A stretch of 7,275 nucleotides of DNA from Scytonema sp. UIC 10036 (GTDB lineage Bacteria; Cyanobacteriota; Cyanobacteriia; Cyanobacteriales; Nostocaceae). Shown here in pieces: positions 1 through 5,650 of this stretch. A model generated the notes under the pieces. It worked only from the letters and a program-made list of their open reading frames with translations, was not told where the DNA came from and searched no databases. A program made the position numbers and the translations under genes. The DNA is taken from NCBI RefSeq assembly GCF_009725235.1, contig NZ_WJFC01000349.1, positions 1 to 7,275 on the forward strand. The letters run 5' to 3'. Within the stretch, counting starts at the first letter, position 1. Each line of letters starts with the position of its first letter.

Positions 1-156
1 GTTGTTGGTTGTTGGTTGTTGATTGTTAGTTGTTGGTTGTTAGTTGTTGGTTGTTGGTTGTTGGTTGTTAGTTGTTAGTTGTTAGTTGTTAGTTGTTAGT
101 TGTTAGTTGTTAACCACTAACCACTAACCACTAACCACTAACCACTAACCACTAAC
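1..156. repeat. Heptanucleotide tandem repeat array with internal orientation switch (STRR-type)
   Basis: Twenty-two uninterrupted 7-bp units. Positions 1-112 hold 16 units: GTTGTTG (7 copies), GTTGTTA (8 copies) and one ATTGTTA. The last seven are all GTTGTTA. Positions 113-154 hold six identical ACCACTA units. Read as CAACTAA and CCACTAA, the two blocks are in opposite orientation and meet at the palindrome GTTAAC (109-114). The array is open at the left window edge, so its true length is unknown. It sits at the 3' end of the acetyltransferase gene and overlaps its stop codon. Heptad STRR arrays are known from heterocystous cyanobacteria. Confidence 0.95.
67..156. other. Imperfect inverted repeat / possible long hairpin at the 3' end of the operon
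   Basis: Around the centre between 111 and 112 the two repeat blocks can fold on each other. Every position pairs except one T/C mismatch per heptad (first at 108/115, next at 101/122), giving arms of about 45 bp with roughly six of seven pairs in each heptad. On the minus-strand transcript this would form directly over and after the acetyltransferase stop codon. A role in 3'-end formation or mRNA stability is inference. It is not a classical GC-rich terminator with a U tract. Confidence 0.5.
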
Positions 157-686
157 ACGGAAGACATCGTTTTATTTGTCATGCGAATAATTCTTGCAGG
201 ATTGCCTGCAACGACAGCACCTTTAGGAACATCTTTGACAACAACAGAACCAGCTCCAATCACTGCATCATCGTCAATTGTAATTTCACCAAGAATGACA
301 ACATTAGCTCCAATATCTACATTATTGCCTATTTTTGGTGAACCACTAATTGACCCATCCAAGAGTTTTTTGTTTCCTATTGTTGTTGAATGTCTGAGAA
401 TACAATTGTTCCCAATTATAGTTTCATGATTGATAACTAATCCCCGTGCATGATGTAGTTTTAGTTTTGTTCCAACTTGGGTGTTCCAGGGCAATTCAAC
501 ACCTAAGAGCCAATCAACAATGAACAGATATATACCAAAGTAAAACTTGGAAATCCAAGAAAAGGGAGTTGGTAAATCACCAAGCTTTTGTGCTATGCGA
601 AACATTAATAATATGAGACGGGATTTTAAGCTTGTGTCTTGATTAATTTTCCAATCTTGTAGTATGTCATTCATGAATTTCTTCAT
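138..686 (-). CDS. Serine-acetyltransferase-like hexapeptide (LbH) acetyltransferase of an EPS cluster
   Basis: Probable acetyl-CoA-dependent O-acetyltransferase of 182 aa. The first ~55 residues are helical and hydrophobic. The rest is a left-handed beta-helix of imperfect hexapeptide turns (ETIIGNNCIL, PKIGNNVDIGANVVILGEI, DDDAVIGAGSVVVKDVP), ending with the family signature AGNPARIIR. H87 in INHETIIG matches the catalytic His region of CysE-type enzymes. At 182 aa it lacks most of the long helical N-terminus of true CysE, as is typical of homologues in EPS clusters, so I infer acetylation of a sugar rather than cysteine synthesis. The start at 686 (MKKFMND) is chosen because GGAG at 695-698 sits 8 nt upstream. 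A GTG at 695 and an ATG at 674 are alternatives; the latter overlaps the upstream stop as ATGAATGA. It overlaps the polymerase gene by 20 nt, implying translational coupling. The last residues (LVVSG) and the TAG stop lie inside a heptad repeat array. Base composition looks more AT-rich than its neighbours. Confidence 0.87.
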   Translation of the reverse strand: MKKFMNDILQDWKINQDTSLKSRLILLMFRIAQKLGDLPTPFSWISKFYFGIYLFIVDWLLGVELPWNTQVGTKLKLHHARGLVINHETIIGNNCILRHSTTIGNKKLLDGSISGSPKIGNNVDIGANVVILGEITIDDDAVIGAGSVVVKDVPKGAVVAGNPARIIRMTNKTMSSVLVVSG

Positions 687-2100
687 ATTCCTCACTCCAA
701 TTCCAACCTACGACTGCAAACAAAGCCCACCAGTAGAAAAAAAGAGTTGTATGACTCCAGATATTTTCTGTAATCATTCCAACAGGAAGAGATGCTAGAA
801 TAGCTAACAAAATAAAACACAATTCATATTGTCGGCTGTTACGGGGTGCTTGATACATTAATTGAACAAGACGTACTCCCTGAGCTAAGAAAAAGCCTAT
901 ATAAGTCACAAAACCGAGAATTCCTCCCTCAATTACCGCCCTAATGTAGTCATTGTGGGGTAAGAATCCATTACCAGCGACTTGAACGCTCAAACCCAAA
1001 CCGTATCCTAAAAACGGATACTCTTGCCATCGCTTGAGTAGTAAATTCCACTGAGAAAGCCTCCAGTTAAAGCTATTATGATCCCCCTCGGACAGGAGTA
1101 TTGCCCGTGATATGTCAATATCGGGATTGAGAAGGGGTGTGTTAGCAATTGAGGTGAGGCGTTGTTGCCCAAATTCTGAACTGGCAAATAAGGCAATCAC
1201 GATCCCAAATAGCAATATTCCACCAATCAAATTCAGCAAGCTCAATCTGGGAGCAATCAAAACCAAGACAAAAACAGCAAGCATCATCAAGCTAAATAAG
1301 GACTTGGTACTGACAAACAAGCTCGTCAGTACGCCAAGCAATACCAGCCAGCGCCACCGATGCTGTACCCATTTCAGTTTCCACCAGGTTAAACCAATAA
1401 ATAATAATAAGAAGGTGACAAAGGTATTTGCCATACCGAAAGTCCCTCTGATTCGCGCCCCTTCAGCCAATGCACCGAAACCGCCTCCGCCACCAATTGA
1501 AAGCATGGGAGGTAGCAGCGAAGGCACAAACATCTGCATTAACGCTACTGCTACTGGTATGATTAAAGACAAAAAAAGCCCGGAGACTAATTTCTCTGGT
1601 GATATTTTATCTTTTAGTTGCATCACGAGTAAGTACACCATTGCCCAAGTTAATAAACGTACCCACTCCCGAATAGCCTCTGATAAAAACGGAGTGCCTA
1701 GCCCTAATGCTCCTAATGGTAAAAGTATGACCCACAGACTCTGTATTATCAACCAGCCCACAAAGAACCACCAAAACTTATCAACCTTTACAGGTTGACC
1801 TGTTAGTAACTTCACTGTTACATAAAGTATGGTGAGAGCGTCTAGTGCGATCGCAAAAAGAGCTGGTAGTTGTAAAGACGAGAAAGCATCTAGAGAACTA
1901 CGCAGGATTAATAAACCTATAACTGCTTGCTCGAACTGAGCAAAAAAGTAGAAAAGAATTGGTACTGCACCGAAAGCCAAAATCAAGTATAAGGGCTTGG
2001 TGCCAACAAGAAATCCTGTCGCTACACCAACCCCTACACCTGCTAACCCAATCAAGAGACCCAAACGAGCAGAACGACTTGAGCTTTGATGCGTCCACAT
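667..2100 (-). CDS. O-antigen ligase/Wzy-type polymerase family membrane protein
   Basis: Integral inner-membrane protein of 477 aa with roughly ten or more hydrophobic segments spread over its length. It belongs by appearance to the WaaL/Wzy (Wzy_C) superfamily, which joins lipid-linked glycan units. Supporting signals are the central RGTFGMANTFVTFLLLF segment (the R-x-TGTF-x-xxN type element after a glycine-rich stretch) and the large loop LLLKRWQEYPFLGYGLG followed by LPHNDYIRAVIEGGILG. In that loop H382 and the following Asn-Asp form the conserved periplasmic HN(D/x) motif of this family. The ATG at 2100 lies 2 nt after the stop of the wzc-like gene. GAGGT at 2111-2115 is 10 nt upstream, inside that gene. 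The next gene starts within its 3' end. Position next to a chain-length regulator favours polymerase over ligase, but sequence alone does not separate these two activities. Part of the family is also misnamed as bicarbonate transporter. Confidence 0.9.
   Translation of the reverse strand: MWTHQSSSRSARLGLLIGLAGVGVGVATGFLVGTKPLYLILAFGAVPILFYFFAQFEQAVIGLLILRSSLDAFSSLQLPALFAIALDALTILYVTVKLLTGQPVKVDKFWWFFVGWLIIQSLWVILLPLGALGLGTPFLSEAIREWVRLLTWAMVYLLVMQLKDKISPEKLVSGLFLSLIIPVAVALMQMFVPSLLPPMLSIGGGGGFGALAEGARIRGTFGMANTFVTFLLLFIGLTWWKLKWVQHRWRWLVLLGVLTSLFVSTKSLFSLMMLAVFVLVLIAPRLSLLNLIGGILLFGIVIALFASSEFGQQRLTSIANTPLLNPDIDISRAILLSEGDHNSFNWRLSQWNLLLKRWQEYPFLGYGLGLSVQVAGNGFLPHNDYIRAVIEGGILGFVTYIGFFLAQGVRLVQLMYQAPRNSRQYELCFILLAILASLPVGMITENIWSHTTLFFYWWALFAVVGWNWSEEYEEIHE
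695..698 (-). promoter_or_regulatory. Ribosome-binding site of the acetyltransferase
   Basis: GGAG on the minus strand, 8 nt before the ATG at 686 and inside the 3' end of the polymerase gene. A second GAGG at 690-693 is only 3 nt from that ATG and too close to serve it. Confidence 0.5.
1847..1854. repeat. HIP1 palindrome GCGATCGC
   Basis: Exact octamer inside the polymerase-family gene. HIP1 is strongly over-represented in many cyanobacterial genomes. Confidence 0.9.
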
Positions 2101-2102
2101 TG

Positions 2103-4256
2103 TTACTTAGACCTCGAACTGTTTAAAATATCTCTTCTTCCTGAAGTTGTCAATTGCTTTCGCGGTAGGTAACCGTTCACAGAATACTGGTAGTACTTTT
2201 CTGTTTGACTTGTCATTCCATTGACCACAACTCCTAAGATAGGTATACGATTTCGATTTAACTCCGATACACTTCGGGAAAGAATTTCCTTCAGAGTAAA
2301 GCCGGGACGTGTCACTAGCATGACTCCATCACTTTGCTTGGCTAGGGTTGCTGCATCAGCACAAGCACTGAGAGGTGGTGTATCTATAATGACTAAATCG
2401 TAATTTTCAGCCGCTTCTGCCACCAAAGACTTCATGGCAACTGACTCTAGCAATTGTGAGGGGCGTCCGTGCAACTCGCCACAAGTTAGCACATCCAAAT
2501 TCTCAATGTCCGTTGATTGCACTGCATCTGCTAGAGATATCTCTCCTTCCAGCACATCGCTCATCCCAGGTTTACCAGATAGATTAAACAGCGTGTGCTG
2601 TTCCGGTCTTCGCAAATCTGCATCAATCAACAGTGTCCGCCAAGACAGCATACCCGCTATAGCCGCTAAGTGCGAGGCGACGATAGATTTACCTTCTCCT
2701 GCAATGGAACTGCTGACAACAATCACCCGCATCTGTTCGCTGCGAAACTCCAGGGTTTTAAAGAGCATGCGGTATGGTTCAACTAAGCTGACATTGTCTA
2801 AGAATCGGCGAGCTGGTTCGAGAACGAGTGTCTTTGAAGGTAGCCGTGGCAGAACTCCTAACAAGGATAGCTTGAGCAAGTCTTCTGCTTCCGATGCATC
2901 CCGCAGGGTATTGTCCATCATCTCCAGAAGCAATACTATGGAAGTCGCGAGCAAAGTCGAGAGTGCAGTTGCCAGTACCAACACAACTGAGCGTCTTGGC
3001 GATGCGGGTGCAGTTGGAGGAAGGGCTTCTTCAATAATGCGGATATTTCCTACCTGTTGCGCTTCTGCAATCCGTGCTTCTTCGTATTTGCTTTGTAGCA
3101 ATTTTACAGTCTCTGCCGCTTCTTCTCGCTGGCGGGTAAGAGGAGTCAACTGTTGCTGTTTAATAGGGAGTTGTGCAAGGCGAAGTTGGAGGTTACCGCG
3201 TTGAGCTTGAACACTTTTCAGCTTATTTTCTACTGCCGTGCGTTCAATATTATTAGCAATGAGTTGGGCGGAGAGGTTTTGGCTGACCTCGTCGGCACGT
3301 ACATTGTTTGGAGCAACAGGTTGATTTCCAGAAGAGACGCGATTGAGTCCCTGAAGGTACAAATTCCGAACGCTGTCTCTTTGAGAGAGTAGAGCTTGTA
3401 CATCTGGATGGCTTTCTGTATACTTTGCTCGGACCTCTGCCAGTTTTGTTTCCAATTCTGTCAGCTTAGTCCGCAACTCTTTCAGTTGTTCGTCTTGACC
3501 CCCACGGACAGATGCATAGGCACTTTCGGGGGCTGTGGCATTGGTAATTTGCCGCAGTGATGCATCTTGCGATCGCAACTCTCGAAGTTGAGCAGACAAA
3601 GTACGCTCCTGGTTTTCTAAAGTTGCTAAACTATCAACCAAACTCTCACTTTGCTTTGTAAAAGAGATAATACCACTACTTTGCCTGTATTTATTCTCCT
3701 TAAGTTCGGCATTCTCTAGTTGCTTGCGTGCCTTTGGGACTTCCGTTTCCAAAAACTTCCGCACGTTAGCTGCTTCTTGGCGGATCGTGTTGGCGCTTTC
3801 TTCTTCCATTGCTCGCGCAACAGCATTTAGCAACTGAGCAGCAAGTATTGGGTCTTTCCCTTCATAGCTCAACTGTAGAATATTAGTTGCAGGGACAATT
3901 TTCACTCCCAAACCTTTACTCAAGTCTTGAGTTGTGACCTGAGTTGTGCTTTTATGATTATTTTGAAAGATTTGCACGGCGCGGTTTAAAACCCGTTGGG
4001 ACTTGACTAATTCTGCTGTGTCAGCCAACGGACTGGGACCGCCCGGTGTATTTGAAGATACTTGTGAGATATTGCGACCCAATTCAGAAATGCTTGTTTG
4101 GGTGGTATCAAGCATCAATCGGGCTGAGGCTTCATACTGACTGGGCGTAACAGCAAGGTATGCGATCGCACCACCAATTGTAGCCACAAACGCTGCGACA
4201 GCAGGCAAACTTCGCCGCTTTAACACTCCTAGAAGAGATGAAACACTTTTTTCCAT
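2103..4256 (-). CDS. Wzc/GumC-type polysaccharide co-polymerase fused to BY-kinase (tyrosine autokinase)
   Basis: Controls EPS chain length and export at the inner membrane; 717 aa. Order of parts: Wzz domain with TM1 at about 17-36, a long periplasmic coiled-coil region (about 165-400, many Leu/Glu/Gln/Arg heptads), the GNIR motif at 403-406 followed by a Pro-rich stretch, TM2 at about 423-444, then a cytoplasmic kinase. The kinase shows EPYRMLFKTLEF before the P-loop, Walker A AGEGKS (K523, S524), Walker A' LLIDADLRRP (D545, D547) and Walker B VIIDTPP (D625). Tyr688, 689, 691 and 696 form a short C-terminal cluster that could be autophosphorylated. Co-polymerase and kinase are one polypeptide, as in proteobacterial Wzc, unlike the split CapA/CapB of Firmicutes. 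Start: a TTG at 4280 would add eight residues, but the ATG at 4256 has GAGGA 6 nt upstream and begins MEKSVSSLLGVLKRR, which fits the family, so it is preferred. Confidence 0.95.
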   Translation of the reverse strand: MEKSVSSLLGVLKRRSLPAVAAFVATIGGAIAYLAVTPSQYEASARLMLDTTQTSISELGRNISQVSSNTPGGPSPLADTAELVKSQRVLNRAVQIFQNNHKSTTQVTTQDLSKGLGVKIVPATNILQLSYEGKDPILAAQLLNAVARAMEEESANTIRQEAANVRKFLETEVPKARKQLENAELKENKYRQSSGIISFTKQSESLVDSLATLENQERTLSAQLRELRSQDASLRQITNATAPESAYASVRGGQDEQLKELRTKLTELETKLAEVRAKYTESHPDVQALLSQRDSVRNLYLQGLNRVSSGNQPVAPNNVRADEVSQNLSAQLIANNIERTAVENKLKSVQAQRGNLQLRLAQLPIKQQQLTPLTRQREEAAETVKLLQSKYEEARIAEAQQVGNIRIIEEALPPTAPASPRRSVVLVLATALSTLLATSIVLLLEMMDNTLRDASEAEDLLKLSLLGVLPRLPSKTLVLEPARRFLDNVSLVEPYRMLFKTLEFRSEQMRVIVVSSSIAGEGKSIVASHLAAIAGMLSWRTLLIDADLRRPEQHTLFNLSGKPGMSDVLEGEISLADAVQSTDIENLDVLTCGELHGRPSQLLESVAMKSLVAEAAENYDLVIIDTPPLSACADAATLAKQSDGVMLVTRPGFTLKEILSRSVSELNRNRIPILGVVVNGMTSQTEKYYQYSVNGYLPRKQLTTSGRRDILNSSRSK
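3569..3576. repeat. HIP1 palindrome GCGATCGC
   Basis: Exact octamer in the coiled-coil coding part of the wzc-like gene. Confidence 0.9.
4162..4169. repeat. HIP1 palindrome GCGATCGC
   Basis: Exact octamer in the part of the wzc-like gene that encodes the first membrane segment (around AIAYLA). Confidence 0.9.
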
Positions 4257-4262
4257 GACAAA

Positions 4263-4267
4263 TCCTC
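4263..4267 (-). promoter_or_regulatory. Ribosome-binding site of the wzc-like gene
   Basis: GAGGA on the minus strand, 6 nt before the ATG at 4256. It decides the start against the upstream in-frame TTG at 4280, which lies in repeat DNA. Confidence 0.75.
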
Positions 4268-4270
4268 GAG

Positions 4271-4291
4271 CAATAGGCAATGGGCATTAGG
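4271..4291. repeat. Three diverged heptads of a second type
   Basis: CAATAGG, CAATGGG and CATTAGG follow each other with the same 7-bp period. They are separated from the CCACTAA-type array by the six bases GATTGA. Together the two blocks fill almost the whole 101-nt spacer and end only 3 nt before the ribosome-binding site of the wzc-like gene. Confidence 0.7.
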
Positions 4292-4297
4292 GATTGA

Positions 4298-4360
4298 CCA
4301 CTAACCACTAACAACTAACCACTAACCACTAACAACTAACCACTAACCACTAACAACTCA
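4298..4360. repeat. Heptad array with a 21-bp higher-order period
   Basis: Nine heptads arranged exactly as three copies of CCACTAA-CCACTAA-CAACTAA (4298-4318, 4319-4339, 4340-4360). The last unit is the variant CAACTCA, and its final three bases are the TGA stop of the glycosyltransferase gene read on the minus strand. It uses the same two unit types as the array at the left end of the window, but here both are in the same orientation. Confidence 0.95.
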
Positions 4361-5548
4361 CTTCTTACTTAAAACCTCAGCCAACTCTGTGCGATTTTGC
4401 TCCAATCGCCTTACAGAAGTGGGTGATTCTAGAAGCGTGTTGTAGAGGTTCAAATTGTCAGTAGTGATGCGTTCCCAGCTATAGTTCAGTTGCACGTGCC
4501 TTTTTGCATGCACTGCCATAGATGCTAGTTCTTGAGGATGAGCGATCGCCCAATCCAAAGAGCGAACGCAAGAATCTACACTTCCAGCAGTAAAAAGCGT
4601 TCCCCGACTCCCACCCAGTAGTTGCTTGTGAGGGGGAATATCACTTGCCAAAACTGGTACTCCTTCCCGCATGGCCTCCAACATAGCGAGAGGTAGCCCC
4701 TCTAGATCGGAAGGAAGAGCAAATAACCCCGCACCCCTAACTATTTCCCATAGACGAGGACCTCGAAGTTCGCCCGCAAATACAATATTTCGATTGTGGG
4801 CTATCTTTTCTAATAACTGTGAGGTGAAGGATTTCGTATCGCTGACACCTCCAGCTAAAACAAGTTTCCATCCCAAGGGTTTCAAAGCACTAAAGGCATC
4901 AACCAGTAGATCGGGACGCTTTTCCGGTACAAGCCTACCCAGAAACACAACGTAGCGTCCTTTCTCAAGCCCTAACTGACGACCATAACCAAAGTTTGGA
5001 TCTGACTCACCATAGCTAGCTGGTGCGTTGGGAATATAGACTGTATTTCTGCCATAGGTTTGCAAGAAATAATCTTGCAGTGCATCCGAGACAACAACCA
5101 ATCCGTGAGCAAAACGCACGGCTGCCTTTTCACCAGTTTGAATGACGCGAGTTGAAACACTACCCCACTTGGCGCGTTGCCAATCCAGACCTTGACAAGT
5201 CACAACAATTTTTGCAGAATTGATAACTCTTGGCAAACAAGTAAACAAAGATGGGCCGAGAGCGTGGAAGTGAATTATATCATATTTCTTGGCGCTTGCA
5301 GCCACGGCTCCCAAAGCTGAAGTGACAAAAGCATCGACGCCTCTCAAGTTCAAACCCGGTACGGAAATGACTTGCACGCCTTGATAGTCATAGCGGTCAA
5401 GCCACGAACAGTCTGTATAAGAACAACGAGCAAATAAATCAACCGAATGCCCTTGTTTTACCATTCGAGGGTAAAGTTCCGCACAGTAATGTTCAATGCC
5501 TCCTTGCTTGGGAGGTAAACCTTTTGCACCAATTACAGCAATTTTCAT
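4358..5548 (-). CDS. GT-B glycosyltransferase, family 4-like
   Basis: Transfers a sugar from a nucleotide-sugar donor to a growing lipid-linked oligosaccharide at the cytoplasmic face of the membrane; 396 aa, normal for the family. The N-terminal Rossmann domain opens MKIAVIGAKGLPPKQGGIEH, with the glycine-rich acceptor-side loop, and contains the HFHALGPS strand-loop. The C-terminal domain starts near VVFLGRLVPEKRPDLLVDAF and carries the E-x7-E donor-binding motif EGLPLAMLE (E283, E291) after LFALPSD. The opening resembles the subgroup that includes DUF1972-type rhamnosyltransferases, but donor and linkage cannot be predicted. There is no clear Shine-Dalgarno before the ATG at 5548 (only a distant AGGT), which is common in cyanobacteria. 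The TGA stop at 4358-4360 coincides with the last, degenerate unit of a heptad repeat array that fills the spacer to the next gene. Confidence 0.92.
   Translation of the reverse strand: MKIAVIGAKGLPPKQGGIEHYCAELYPRMVKQGHSVDLFARCSYTDCSWLDRYDYQGVQVISVPGLNLRGVDAFVTSALGAVAASAKKYDIIHFHALGPSLFTCLPRVINSAKIVVTCQGLDWQRAKWGSVSTRVIQTGEKAAVRFAHGLVVVSDALQDYFLQTYGRNTVYIPNAPASYGESDPNFGYGRQLGLEKGRYVVFLGRLVPEKRPDLLVDAFSALKPLGWKLVLAGGVSDTKSFTSQLLEKIAHNRNIVFAGELRGPRLWEIVRGAGLFALPSDLEGLPLAMLEAMREGVPVLASDIPPHKQLLGGSRGTLFTAGSVDSCVRSLDWAIAHPQELASMAVHAKRHVQLNYSWERITTDNLNLYNTLLESPTSVRRLEQNRTELAEVLSKK
4542..4549. repeat. HIP1 palindrome GCGATCGC
   Basis: Exact octamer near the 3' end of the second glycosyltransferase gene. 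Confidence 0.9.
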
Positions 5549-5608
5549 AAGAATTTAGTGTTTACCTGTAATCTGAAATGGGTTAGTAGCGGTCACTTTA
5601 CATCAAAC

Positions 5609-5647
5609 GTTAAAAGTCAAAAGTCAAAAAACTCCAGCACTTTTAAC
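5609..5647. other. Inverted repeat just after the first glycosyltransferase stop
   Basis: GTTAAAAGT (5609-5617) and ACTTTTAAC (5639-5647) are perfect 9-bp inverted copies separated by 21 nt. The structure begins 3 nt after the TGA on the minus strand. The stem is AT-rich and the loop long, so it would be a weak terminator at most. The rest of the spacer (5549-5608) shows nothing recognisable. Confidence 0.4.
5612..5625. repeat. Two-copy heptad repeat AAAAGTC
   Basis: Two adjacent AAAAGTC units followed by a degenerate AAAAAAC, in the 102-nt spacer between the two glycosyltransferase genes. It has the same period as the two large arrays but a different unit. Confidence 0.55.
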
Positions 5648-5650
5648 TAT

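Noticed and set aside
1..156. CRISPR array
   Set aside because: Units of 7 bp directly abut each other with no unique spacers; this is a heptad tandem repeat.
67..156. Classical intrinsic terminator
   Set aside because: The arms have a mismatch in each heptad, the stem is not GC-rich and no U tract follows. It is kept only as a possible structured 3' end.
1112..1798. 228-aa plus-strand open frame opposite the polymerase gene
   Set aside because: Antisense shadow of a strongly supported membrane-protein gene. The product is a low-complexity Ser/Thr/Lys/Pro mixture without a domain or a ribosome-binding site.
2434..3204. 256-aa plus-strand open frame opposite the wzc-like gene
   Set aside because: It lies over the P-loop and coiled-coil coding region of the real gene. 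The Ser/Arg-rich product has no recognisable fold and looks like a frame artefact.
4132..4314. 60-aa minus-strand frame starting inside the heptad array
   Set aside because: Out of frame with the wzc-like gene. Its MLVVSG start is repeat-encoded and the rest is a shadow of the first membrane segment.
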